In this document: one piece after another, positions 17,202 to 24,620 of the stretch
How the letters are laid out: every line of letters begins with the position of its first letter
Position numbering within the stretch: position 1 is the stretch's first letter
Source of the DNA: Lachnospiraceae bacterium
GTDB taxonomy: Bacteria; Bacillota; Clostridia; Lachnospirales; Lachnospiraceae
Direction: 5' to 3'
NCBI GenBank assembly: GCA_022845955.1
Contig: AP025576.1
Coordinates: forward strand, 6,572,001 to 6,636,000
DNA: 64,000 nt
Notes under the pieces: generated by a model
The model's database searches: none
The model's input: only the letters and a program-made list of their open reading frames with translations
What the model was told of the DNA's origin: nothing
Program-made: the position numbers and the translations under genes

Positions 17202-18176
17202 ATGGCAACTCAAAAAACAGCAGCAAGCACCAAAGAAACCGCTCCGGATATGGCTCCAGTCAAGAAAATAGTCCCATCATCCATCCTCACGATTGATGCG
17301 GACAGTGAAATTGAGACACCGGAAAGCCGGGAGGATATTGTCTGGCATGAATTTCAGAATGCATACCGCACCAAAAAGGTTCTGACCGGAACTCTGGGCG
17401 GTATCGAAAAAATGGATCAGGGTGGTATGATCGCGGTGATCTACTACAAGGAGATGAGGGTGGTGATCCCCATGGCCGAGATGATGATAAACCTGATTGA
17501 GGACGAAAAGCATAATTATGGGGAGCTGGTACAACGCCAGAGCAAAGTCCTTGGTAATATGCTTGGATGTGAAATTGACTTTCTGGTGAAGGGACTTGAC
17601 ACGGCCAGCCGGAGTGTTGTCGCCAGCCGAAAAGAAGCGATGTATAAGAAGCGGCAGATCTTTTATATGTCGGACAGCTCCGGAAATTCCCGCGTGTGCG
17701 AGGATCGCATCGTCCAGGCCAGGGTGATTGCCGTGGCCGAAAAGGTGGTCCGCGTGGAGATCTTCGGTGTAGAATGCTCCATCCTTGCCAGGGATCTTTC
17801 CTGGGACTGGCTGGGTGACGCCAATGAGCGGTTCCATGTCGGGGATCAGATCCTGGTCCGTATCCTGTCGGTAGATGCTCCAGATATCCAGAATATCTCG
17901 GTGAAAGCCGATGTGAAGAGTGTCAACGGCAATACCAGCAAAGCCAATCTGGCCCGGTGCAAAATCCAGGGCAAGTATGCCGGGACAGTAACCGATATTC
18001 ATAAGGGGACAGTATTCGTGCGGCTTAGTATCGGGGTGAATGCGATTGCCCACTCCTGCTATGACAACCGGCTCCCTGGGAAAAAGGATGACGTGAGCTT
18101 CGTTGTTACCAGGATTGATGAGGAGCGAAATGTGGCGGTTGGGCTAATTTCAAGAATTATAAAGCAGAATATATAG
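17202..18176 (+). CDS. S1 RNA-binding domain protein
   Basis: A 324-residue protein, last gene of operon 1. After a charged N-terminus it has two or three S1-like beta-barrel repeats: the clearest runs from C-K-I-Q-G-K-Y-A-G-T-V-T-D-I-H-K-G to the end (about 250-324), and a second covers about 160-245. S1 domains bind RNA in translation, decay or antitermination factors. The start at 17202 follows AAAGGAGATTT, so the upstream TTG at 17160 is rejected. In an operon full of internal terminators, an RNA-binding protein could be an antitermination factor, but that is inference. Confidence 0.7.
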   Translation: MATQKTAASTKETAPDMAPVKKIVPSSILTIDADSEIETPESREDIVWHEFQNAYRTKKVLTGTLGGIEKMDQGGMIAVIYYKEMRVVIPMAEMMINLIEDEKHNYGELVQRQSKVLGNMLGCEIDFLVKGLDTASRSVVASRKEAMYKKRQIFYMSDSSGNSRVCEDRIVQARVIAVAEKVVRVEIFGVECSILARDLSWDWLGDANERFHVGDQILVRILSVDAPDIQNISVKADVKSVNGNTSKANLARCKIQGKYAGTVTDIHKGTVFVRLSIGVNAIAHSCYDNRLPGKKDDVSFVVTRIDEERNVAVGLISRIIKQNI

Positions 18177-18280
18177 TAATGAAAATTAGTGTGGGCTTCT
18201 ATTGTAATATACATTGTCATAGAAGCCTACACCTAAACACAATCTTATATTTAAAAATCCCTTTTCCCGTAGGCTAATAT

Positions 18281-18309
18281 TTGACACATTATTTAAACAA
18301 TGGTATTCT
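18281..18309 (+). promoter_or_regulatory. Promoter of the STAS/HATPase gene
   Basis: TTGACA (18281-18286), 17-base spacer, TATTCT (18304-18309). It has the same -35 and -10 as the DUF4325-HTH gene promoter at 20800. Confidence 0.7.
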
Positions 18310-18330
18310 GATGTGAGGGGTGAATTGACA

Positions 18331-18587
18331 ATGACTTTAGAATTACCTAACATGATATATATGAATACCAATTTAGATAAATTATTAAAAAAAATATCGC
18401 AATTGGAATCAGGGGAGCAAGTTTCCCTATCGTTTAAGAATATAGAATTTATTTTGCCAGAATCCACTATTTTGCTTTTATCAATATCAAAACAGATTTA
18501 TGACCGGACACATACAGTAGTAACTTGGTTAGATGTAAAGAACGATATGCGAATGTATTTAGAACGTATACAAATCAATAAATTAGC
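18331..18587 (+). pseudogene. STAS-like + HATPase regulator, 5' fragment (split by IS110)
   Basis: The first ~86 codons of a regulator: a short alpha/beta domain of STAS-like pattern (L-P-N-M-I-Y start; Q-V-S-L-S-F strand). An ATG at 18331 follows AGGGGTG. The frame runs into the IS and stops at 18597. Joining T-T-A-G-C at 18587 to A-T-T-T-A-T-C at 20199 restores an open frame reading N-K-L-A-F-I-D-F-S into the 3' fragment, which starts after the IS. The intact protein would be about 285 residues. These ATP-binding proteins are typically encoded next to a DUF4325-HTH protein, as here. Confidence 0.65.
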
Positions 18588-18703
18588 CTGCAAATGAAAA
18601 GTCAATAGAGAATTGAGGAAGTTTGCAAAAAAGTTTTATGCAGCGTTTAGGAACTACAAAAAGACCACCGTAAAACGCTGGCCTATTGGATGTTAAGTCA
18701 AGG

Positions 18704-19915
18704 TTATTCTGGTTTGGGTAAGGCAGCTAAATACTCCTTCACACGGCCATAGTAGATTCGCAGGAACTTATTGGCACCGGCAGTCATGTAGACATAGTAC
18801 GGCTTCCCTTCTGAACGTTTCTTGTCCAGAAAGCGATAAACAGCGTCATCGGAAGGAGCGGACTTAATTAGGACGTCCATGATCTGAAACAACGTTTTGC
18901 GCAGCTGCGGTGATCCTCGCTTGGATGTACGGACACTACGTGCCTCATAGGTGCCGGATTGATTGACCCCAGGGTCCACACCGGCAAATGCAGTTAATGC
19001 TTCACGATGGGAAAAGCGAGAGAGATCGCCTATTTCGGCCATAAGTTGAGGGCCGAGTGAGGGGCCTACCCCCTTCATGGCCATGACTACCTGATACTCT
19101 GGCAGTTGGGCGGCGAGACGGTTCATTTCCAGGCGGAGCTGTTCCACTGTGAAAGATACCGTATTGAGCTGCTCCACAGCCTGCTTAACCAAAAACTTAG
19201 TCACAGAGTCTTTCGTGAACACGGAAATCAGTTCTTTGGAAAACGAATAAATCTGTGCTGGTTTCTCTGGTTGGAAGTTATAGCCGTGCCGTTTGCACCA
19301 TTTTTGATAGCGCTCAGTAAACGTAGCAAGCCCAAGAGAACGCACACAGTCCACGTGCCAGAATGAGGAAACAAAGTCTACCCATTTCTGGCTGCCATCG
19401 CTGCGGGCAGGACTGTCAAAGAAGTCATTAATGCCAGGGTAAGTCTGATCCAGCAGGGAGATGAGGTTGTTCTTGTAAGAGGTTTTCTGTTTCATGTAGA
19501 AGCTGAACTGGTGATTCATGGTTTTTAATTGATTGCGAATGATATCCATACTGGTATACTGGCGCAAATCCTGCCAGTTGTCAAGAGCATAGCGTGCAAT
19601 CTTAACGGAATCAGCTTTATCTGTTTTAACTTTACGGAGAGTGTTATTGCCGTAATCCTTAATCAGCTTTGGATTAACCGTACTGACAAAGAAACCAGAG
19701 TCAGAGAGCCATCGGGCCATAGGTTCGTAATACCGTCCTGTATGCTCCATGATAATCCGAGTACTACCGTCCAGAGAATTGAGCTGATCAACTAGCTGAT
19801 GGAAACCACTGGAAGTATGCGGAACTTCAAATGGCTTGGCAACAATTTCGCCGAACGGGCGGAGGGCAGCAACCATACTTTTACCTTTAGAAACATCAAT
19901 ACCAACTGCGTTCAT
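18704..19915 (-). CDS. IS110-family transposase (DEDD recombinase)
   Basis: A 403-residue transposase with an N-terminal RuvC-like DEDD domain: D7 in V-G-I-D-V-S-K, E57 in I-M-E-H-T-G, and D99 and D102 in K-T-D-K-A-D. The C-terminal Tnp_20 domain has G-V-G-P and the catalytic serine S335 in K-R-G-S-P-Q-L-R. All catalytic residues appear intact, so the element may be active. IS110 enzymes act with a structured bridge RNA that pairs with donor and target DNA. Its insertion here inactivated the STAS/HATPase gene. Confidence 0.93.
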   Translation of the reverse strand: MNAVGIDVSKGKSMVAALRPFGEIVAKPFEVPHTSSGFHQLVDQLNSLDGSTRIIMEHTGRYYEPMARWLSDSGFFVSTVNPKLIKDYGNNTLRKVKTDKADSVKIARYALDNWQDLRQYTSMDIIRNQLKTMNHQFSFYMKQKTSYKNNLISLLDQTYPGINDFFDSPARSDGSQKWVDFVSSFWHVDCVRSLGLATFTERYQKWCKRHGYNFQPEKPAQIYSFSKELISVFTKDSVTKFLVKQAVEQLNTVSFTVEQLRLEMNRLAAQLPEYQVVMAMKGVGPSLGPQLMAEIGDLSRFSHREALTAFAGVDPGVNQSGTYEARSVRTSKRGSPQLRKTLFQIMDVLIKSAPSDDAVYRFLDKKRSEGKPYYVYMTAGANKFLRIYYGRVKEYLAALPKPE

Positions 19916-20120
19916 AGATCCAACTCCTTATTTAGATTTGTAATGGGAACCCAACCTTTACTCATTGCCGATTCTATCTACTGTGGTGTGACACGGACGT
20001 ACTGGTAACCAGCAGTTCAACCTGCATAAAACGAACGGCTGCGAATGAGAGGCCGGCAGACAGACTAATTTACGGACGAAAAGTCCAGCATTTTGGCCGT
20101 CAGCCCATTGCACTCTCTAT
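19916..20120 (-). ncRNA. Putative IS110 bridge RNA region
   Basis: In active IS110 elements the noncoding end before the transposase is transcribed into a bridge RNA of about 180 nt. Here 280 noncoding bases lie upstream of the transposase. On the minus strand, starting near 20120 with a G-A-G-T-G-C-A-type opening, the sequence contains several hairpins, for example CTGGAC-TTTTC-GTCCG and CTGCTGGTTACCAG. The RNA ends and the guide loops cannot be fixed by eye. Confidence 0.45.
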
Positions 20121-20198
20121 TCTAACAGCTTTAGCAACAAGATGGATATAGACACGACTGGCTGTCGTGTACTTTACCCATAAATACATTGTAGTAGC

Positions 20199-20796
20199 AT
20201 TTATCGATTTTTCCCAAAAACCCCCTCTATGGAAAAAGAGGACAACAAATACTCTGGTCGAAATGAAAATAATGAGTAGGCCAAATCAATGTGATGAGAT
20301 GATATCGGACACTAAAAGGATTTTATATGAATGGTTTCCCGAACGGCATCCCGATCAGTATGTAAAGCAAATATCAGAATATATACGTCATATCGCTGGA
20401 AACAGTTTAGAGCATAGTGAAGAAAATCAGGATGGTATATGCTATTATACTTTACAAAAATATAGCCCTGTTGGAAAAAAATTGTCTGTCCGTGTTGCTT
20501 TTTGTGATACTGGCATGGGTATAGGACAAAGCCTTGATAAAGCTTATCCCTGGATTGCAGAAAACAGAAAAAATCCTCTCATCTATGCATTTATAAAAGG
20601 ATTCTCATGTCGAGGAAATAACAATGGCGGATTAGGTTTTCGAATAGTGAAAAAACACCTGCATACTTATGGAGGCGAAGTTCAAATTCGATCAGGCAAT
20701 ACAATGCTACGCTATTTCGGCAAAACCGAAAAATTTAATATAGTAAAATTTAAATACCCTATAATAGGAACACAAACATTATTTATTTTAAATTAG
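20199..20796 (+). pseudogene. STAS-like + HATPase regulator, 3' fragment
   Basis: The remainder of the gene broken by IS110. It carries a GHKL ATPase fold with N-box N-S-L-E-H-S-E, G1 box D-T-G-M-G-I-G and G2 box G-N-N-N-G-G-L-G-F. This resembles anti-sigma-factor/histidine-kinase ATPases without a phospho-acceptor domain. An open frame from TTG or ATG codons within the IS end could still give a truncated ATPase domain. Partner proteins of this class control a neighbouring DUF4325-HTH protein. With the N-terminal half lost, control of the downstream genes may have changed. Confidence 0.65.
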
Positions 20797-20799
20797 CTC

Positions 20800-20828
20800 T
20801 TGACAACCGAAATAAAAAGTATTATTCT
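20800..20828 (+). promoter_or_regulatory. Promoter of the DUF4325-HTH gene
   Basis: TTGACA (20800-20805), 17-base spacer, TATTCT (20823-20828). The operator-like palindrome at 20840-20858 lies just after it, where a bound repressor would block initiation. Confidence 0.75.
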
Positions 20829-20839
20829 AAGAGTATGAT

Positions 20840-20858
20840 TTCACCATTTTTTAGTGAA
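20840..20858 (+). promoter_or_regulatory. Operator-like palindrome, copy 1
   Basis: TTCACCATTTTTTAGTGAA has TTCAC/GTGAA arms around a 9-base centre. An identical copy is at 21471-21489. It is likely bound by the HTH domain of the gene product from 20879. Confidence 0.65.
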
Positions 20859-20878
20859 GTATGATGGGAGGGAAAAAA

Positions 20879-21436
20879 GTGTTATGTATTCTTATGAATG
20901 AATTAGCACAGAAAGTTGGTCTAAATAAAGAATTATTTTATAGACCTAATGCAGTTAAAATGTACACAGAAGTATTTCCTCTCGTTCAATATCTCAACGG
21001 CGGTACTTTGGTGGATTGTTCTTTTGAAGGTATAACAGGATGCGATGCTTCCTTTGCAGATGAATTTGTAATTAACCTTCAAAAGCATATTGCAAAGTAT
21101 AAAAATGTAGTTCTTCGTTTAAGCCATTGTAATGAAGCTATCATAGAGAATTTACAGGGGGCATTGCTTATTCGCAACGAAATGGACAATGAAAAAACTA
21201 ATATTTTATATTATGATTCCAGCTATAAGTTTTTGATTAAGCAAGAACCCAATTTACAAAATACTTTCGATTTTGTGCAGTCTCACAAAGAAGTATCTGC
21301 AAGGGATATTGCAGAATATTTCGGAATAGAAATCAACAGTGCGAGTAATCGCCTAAAAAAGCTCTATGACTCTAATAAATTATTTAGGCGAGAAATCAAA
21401 GATGAGAAGGGACGGCAGCATCTATACTTTTTATAA
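20879..21436 (+). CDS. DUF4325 STAS-like domain + winged-helix regulator
   Basis: A 185-residue protein. Residues about 30-125 resemble the STAS-like DUF4325 domain. The C-terminus has a helix-turn-helix (V-S-A-R-D-I-A-E-Y-F-G-I-E, about 136-148, followed by A-S-N-R-L-K-K-L). The GTG at 20879 is chosen because GGGAGGG (20866-20872) precedes it. The identical 19-bp palindromes at its own promoter and before the next cassette suggest that it represses both. The ATP-binding partner that should modulate it is encoded just upstream and is broken by IS110. Confidence 0.7.
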   Translation: MLCILMNELAQKVGLNKELFYRPNAVKMYTEVFPLVQYLNGGTLVDCSFEGITGCDASFADEFVINLQKHIAKYKNVVLRLSHCNEAIIENLQGALLIRNEMDNEKTNILYYDSSYKFLIKQEPNLQNTFDFVQSHKEVSARDIAEYFGIEINSASNRLKKLYDSNKLFRREIKDEKGRQHLYFL

Positions 21437-21462
21437 AACTCCTTAATCGGAGTTTTATAAAA
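21434..21462 (+). terminator. Terminator-like hairpin after the DUF4325-HTH gene
   Basis: AAAACTCC, loop TTAAT, CGGAGTTTT. It overlaps the stop codon and precedes operator copy 2. Confidence 0.55.
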
Positions 21463-21470
21463 GCCAACAC

Positions 21471-21489
21471 TTCACCATTTTTTAGTGAA
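21471..21489 (+). promoter_or_regulatory. Operator-like palindrome, copy 2, before the Ubl cassette
   Basis: Identical to 20840-20858 over all 19 bases. It ends 1 base before the AGGAGGT ribosome binding site (21491-21497) of a small gene. In RNA its arms could form a hairpin next to that site, so it may act on DNA, on RNA, or both. Confidence 0.6.
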
Positions 21490-21500
21490 AAGGAGGTCTA

Positions 21501-21641
21501 ATGATTCGAGCTTCTCCAAAAAAAATCCGTAGGTATAGCACCTACAGATTTTCCACAAAATATGTACTCGTTAGTCGCTGCAACGACTTCGAGTTTATTG
21601 TAACCCAACAACAAAATTTTTTCAATATTTGGAGGCAATAA
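21501..21641 (+). CDS. Small basic protein at the head of the Ubl cassette
   Basis: A 46-residue basic peptide starting M-I-R-A-S-P-K-K-I-R-R-Y, with a perfect AGGAGGT ribosome binding site 3 bases before the ATG and the operator copy directly upstream. It is not recognised. Overlapping its stop, GGAGG and a GTG at 21644 open a 15-residue basic peptide ending S-K-H-K (to 21691). These may be leader peptides or a small partner of the Ubl system. Confidence 0.45.
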   Translation: MIRASPKKIRRYSTYRFSTKYVLVSRCNDFEFIVTQQQNFFNIWRQ

Positions 21642-21691
21642 GAGTGAAAAATAAATTAAAGCAAAAACACCATTTAAGCAAACACAAATAG

Positions 21692-21969
21692 GGAGTCAAA
21701 CGGCTCCCGAAAAAAAGTAATATTAAAAACAGCAACATTGACTGTCATCCTGTGACTAAATAAACCATGGTTTATACCAATGATAAGAGTCCGGGCTCAA
21801 AGTCCCACTTGTTTGTGCTTGAAAGGATGACGGCACATATAAACATACGGGGTCGAAACAAAGTTCGCCACTCCTCCTCCCGTGCTCTGTAGTGTATTGC
21901 TGTTTCAAAATCTATTATAAACAAATTAGAGGAGAGACACAACAAGCTTTTTCATGACTTATTTGTGCC
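21692..21969 (+). ncRNA. Structured leader between the small gene and the Ubl gene
   Basis: A 278-base gap with several pairings: GGGAG/CTCCC near 21692-21710, GTCATCC (21744-21750) with GGATGAC (21825-21831) closing a domain that holds the 14-base palindrome TAAACCATGGTTTA (21761-21774) and GAGTCCGGGCTC, then ACGGG (21847-21851) with CCCGT (21879-21883) around CGAA/TTCG. A 21-codon ATG frame starts at 21828. It may be an RNA regulator of the cassette. No known RNA family is recognised. Confidence 0.35.
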
Positions 21970-21999
21970 TTGAGCGAAGCGAAAGGAATGGTGAAAAAC

Positions 22000-22275
22000 A
22001 TGAATAATTTAAATAATATCAACAACAACCCTGATCTTCATAAAAAAGGGACCATTATAATCGTAAACGGAAGAAGCATTGAAACCTTTGAAAAGAAACT
22101 CACTTTTGAGCAGATTGTCCAGTTGGCGTTTAATGAGTATACCCCAAGTGAATCAACCGTCTACACTGTTACATACTCTAAAAATGAACATGATAAGGGT
22201 ATGCTAACAGAAGGTGATGTTATTACTGTGCGAAAGGAGCTGGTTTTTAATGTCACAAAAACTTCTCGATCATAG
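22000..22275 (+). CDS. Multiubiquitin-type ubiquitin-like protein
   Basis: A 91-residue protein with one beta-grasp Ubl domain of the prokaryotic multiubiquitin family: G-T-I-I-I-V-N-G-R, an F-E-Q-I-V-Q-L-A-F helix, Y-T-V-T-Y and a D-V-I-T-V-R-K strand near the end. Most family members carry several tandem domains; this one has one. Its tail, V-F-N-V-T-K-T-S-R-S, lacks a Gly-Gly end, so processing or a different attachment chemistry would be needed. The start codon is uncertain (TTG 21970, ATG 21988, GTG 21991 or ATG 22000). It overlaps the E1 gene by 26 bases. Confidence 0.8.
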   Translation: MNNLNNINNNPDLHKKGTIIIVNGRSIETFEKKLTFEQIVQLAFNEYTPSESTVYTVTYSKNEHDKGMLTEGDVITVRKELVFNVTKTSRS

Positions 22276-23428
22276 CACAGACTTACAGAAACTTGTGGAA
22301 GATGGTTACGAATTAGAGATTCGTGGTGCATTTGCCTTAGTACACCACATTCCCTACGTAAATCAGCAAGCAGAAGTTCTATATGGGACTCTAGTCTCTC
22401 CCTTATCGTTATCAAATAATGCTGCCATTAAACCTGAAACTCATGTAATATACTTTATAGGTGAACATCCATGTGATAAAAATGGAGACAAGCTGTCTTG
22501 TATCACGCATCAAGATTTAACTCAAGATTTGGGCTCGGGAATCATAATAAACCACTCCTTTTCTAATAAGCCAATTGAGGGGTATAAAGATTACTATGAG
22601 AAATTTGTACAGTATATTAAAATTATTTCTGCCCCTGCATTATCAATCGATAGAAATGCCACTGCCCAAACATACTGCACTGCTTCTGAAGACAGTAATA
22701 CCGTTTTTCAGTATCATGATACAAATTCCAGCAGAGCGTCCATCACTGCCATCTCCGAAAAACTAGCATCGCAAAATATTGGCATTATTGGTTTGGGTGG
22801 AAGCGGATCTTATGTACTGGACTTAGTATCTAAATGTCCTGTACAGAATATTCATCTTTACGATGCAGATCATTTCTATCAACATAATGCATTTAGAGCG
22901 CCTGGCGCCGCAGATATGTCAGATTTAAATGCATGTGGTACAAAAGCCGAATATTTTCATGAAAAATATTCACATATTCATAAAAATATTCATGCACATA
23001 ACATTTATATAGATGAGGATAATGTTTCTTCTCTTAACGGATTAAATTTCGTTTTTATCTGCATTGATAAAGGTGATAGCAAAAAAATCATCACACAATA
23101 TTTAATAGATAATAGCATTCCTTTCATTGATACAGGAATAGGAGTAACCTCTGTGGAAAATTTTCTCCTCGGACAAGTACGTTCTACCTTGGTTACCCCA
23201 GACTCTCAAACAGGTTTATCATCTATTGATATGAATATTGACGATGATATAGATAATGCATATAAGACAAATATACAGATTGCAGAATTAAATTGTCTTA
23301 GTGCCTGTCTTGCAATCATTCAGTGGAAAAAATATTGTGGTTTTTATCAAGATGTAAGAAAATATACTACAGATGTTTATAGCATAAACGATGGAGTTCT
23401 CGCCCATGAAAATACTTCAGCACTATAA
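22250..23428 (+). CDS. DUF6791-ThiF (E1-like) ubiquitin-activating protein
   Basis: A 392-residue protein. Residues 1-170 match the DUF6791/E2-like N-terminal domain found fused to ThiF, with H-P-C-D and H-S-F-S segments. The C-terminal ThiF/E1 adenylation domain begins with I-I-G-L-G-G-S-G-S (about 181-189) and L-Y-D-A-D. E1 enzymes adenylate the C-terminus of a Ubl and pass it on as a thioester. The start at 22250 follows AAAGGAG (22233-22239). Overlaps with both neighbours point to a tight three-gene unit. Confidence 0.85.
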   Translation: MSQKLLDHSTDLQKLVEDGYELEIRGAFALVHHIPYVNQQAEVLYGTLVSPLSLSNNAAIKPETHVIYFIGEHPCDKNGDKLSCITHQDLTQDLGSGIIINHSFSNKPIEGYKDYYEKFVQYIKIISAPALSIDRNATAQTYCTASEDSNTVFQYHDTNSSRASITAISEKLASQNIGIIGLGGSGSYVLDLVSKCPVQNIHLYDADHFYQHNAFRAPGAADMSDLNACGTKAEYFHEKYSHIHKNIHAHNIYIDEDNVSSLNGLNFVFICIDKGDSKKIITQYLIDNSIPFIDTGIGVTSVENFLLGQVRSTLVTPDSQTGLSSIDMNIDDDIDNAYKTNIQIAELNCLSACLAIIQWKKYCGFYQDVRKYTTDVYSINDGVLAHENTSAL

Positions 23429-23765
23429 AACACAGTTTGTACCTGCAATACCAGGACAGCTAAAAGAAGGTATTTTATACATTTGTATTCCGTATAATAC
23501 AGCCGCGCATTTATGTGCCTGCGGATGCAAATCGGAAATTTTCACTCCAATATCCAAACAATATGGCTGGATAGTTAGCTATGATGGGGACAACGCTTCT
23601 CTTTCTCCTTCAATTGGTAATGGCGCATACCCTTGTCACTCCCATTATTTCTTGAGGAACGGTGATGTAGAGTGGCTTCCACCTATAGGTATCTCTACCC
23701 AGCCAGCCCAGGCAGCTAAAAAGAAGCACTCTATATTTGATTTCTTCAAAAAATTATTGAAATAG
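23406..23765 (+). CDS. DUF6527 protein of the Ubl cassette
   Basis: A 119-residue protein with the DUF6527 signature C-A-C-G-C (about 43-47) and a later C-H-S-H-Y-F-L-R-N-G-D-V-E-W segment (about 79-92), which could bind a metal. DUF6527 proteins occur almost only with bacterial ubiquitin-like cassettes, where they are thought to process or remove the Ubl. The start at 23406 follows GGAG and overlaps the E1 gene by 23 bases. A Lys-rich amphipathic tail ends the protein. Confidence 0.8.
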   Translation: MKILQHYKTQFVPAIPGQLKEGILYICIPYNTAAHLCACGCKSEIFTPISKQYGWIVSYDGDNASLSPSIGNGAYPCHSHYFLRNGDVEWLPPIGISTQPAQAAKKKHSIFDFFKKLLK

Positions 23766-23775
23766 TAATTCTAAG

Positions 23776-23810
23776 GGGTTGAACACATCAAAAAAGTTCA
23801 ACCCTATTTC
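23776..23810 (+). terminator. Terminator of the Ubl cassette
   Basis: GGGTTGAAC and GTTCAACCC with an 11-base loop, 10 bases after the DUF6527 stop. The T run is short. Confidence 0.6.
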
Positions 23811-23842
23811 ATATATATTTCTCCTTTATGTCACCAACCGTA

Positions 23843-23977
23843 TTGACTTCCCCCTAGCCTCCCTATAAAATTGCAGTATATCTTATTTTGTATCTCCAGT
23901 ATGGAATACACGCTGTTTATGATTGTACGTTCAGCCAGAAGTCCGCTCTTTTCAGATGCGCTTCTGGCTTTTGTTTT
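23843..23977 (+). promoter_or_regulatory. Promoter plus leader terminator before 24057
   Basis: TTGACT (23843-23848), 17-base spacer, TAAAAT (23866-23871). About 60 bases later AGCCAGAAG (23933-23941) pairs with CTTCTGGCT (23961-23969), followed by TTTTGTTTTT. This again is a promoter followed by a leader terminator, the pattern seen before operons 1 and 2 and before SSB. Confidence 0.7.
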
Positions 23978-24056
23978 TGAATAGACTTAAAAGAAGAATG
24001 ACAAGGCTGATCCCTGCCATTCTTTTTTAAGATAAAATTAAAAGGAGGGACCATCA

Positions 24057-24593
24057 ATGAAAGGTGGCATGATAACATCTATCAACGAATTAGACTTAAA
24101 CGACATCACTTTTGAAAAAATGCATTGGGAATACGGAACGCTTATGAGCCGCAGCGTCGGCAAACGATCTGAAAAACAGACATATTACACAAAAGGCGTC
24201 AAGACACCTATGGGAGAAATTGAGGAATCTGTATGGTACGAGCTGGCAGAATTCATGGTTCAGCGTGAGCATGAAGAAGAGCTGTTTAATAATCTGCTCC
24301 AGTTTGAGACTGAGACAACTCATAATCGCTGCTTTGAATTTAATAAACTGAGGCAGTACACCCTGGAACTTTACGCGGACCGGATCTTCGACCATCCGGG
24401 GTGGATTGGCTTTGTTCCGTTCAACCGAAAATACCGCCCTGATTTCATTAAAGATATGAAATTCATAAAGATTAAATCGGAATGCTGCGGAGCGATTGGT
24501 GAAATAACTGCAGAGCAGATTAATCCGGTCGGAGCGCCATGCCCCAAATGTGGAAGGATTGCCCCATTTACACGCATACCGGAAGAAAATTAA
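24057..24593 (+). CDS. Hypothetical protein with C-terminal zinc ribbon
   Basis: A 178-residue soluble protein of unknown function. Near the end, S-E-C-C-G-A-I-G and P-C-P-K-C-G supply four cysteines for a zinc ribbon (about 143-168). The rest is rich in charged and aromatic residues. GGAGGGA precedes the ATG at 24057; a second ATG at 24069 is possible. It may act on nucleic acid. Confidence 0.6.
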   Translation: MKGGMITSINELDLNDITFEKMHWEYGTLMSRSVGKRSEKQTYYTKGVKTPMGEIEESVWYELAEFMVQREHEEELFNNLLQFETETTHNRCFEFNKLRQYTLELYADRIFDHPGWIGFVPFNRKYRPDFIKDMKFIKIKSECCGAIGEITAEQINPVGAPCPKCGRIAPFTRIPEEN

Positions 24594-24620
24594 CTACTAT
24601 TCTGAAGGTGAGGAACGCTT

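Larger units (their letters stand above)
18588..20198 (-). mobile_element. IS110-family insertion sequence
   Basis: About 1.61 kb, inserted in the STAS/HATPase gene. Both junctions share TAGC (18584-18587 and 20195-20198), so the exact edge is uncertain by up to 4 bases. There are no long terminal inverted repeats, as expected for IS110. The short noncoding end (18588-18703) lies after the transposase and the long one (19916-20198) lies before it, which is the layout of the IS110 group that encodes a bridge RNA upstream of the transposase. Confidence 0.75.

Noticed and set aside
17277..18053. Minus-strand 258-codon frame opposite the S1-domain gene
   Set aside because: The plus strand has clear S1 repeats and a ribosome binding site; the minus frame is rich in His and Asp codons that mirror it.
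20167..20198. Start of the HATPase at 20167
   Set aside because: These codons lie within the IS110 end; the native protein continues from the 18331 fragment.
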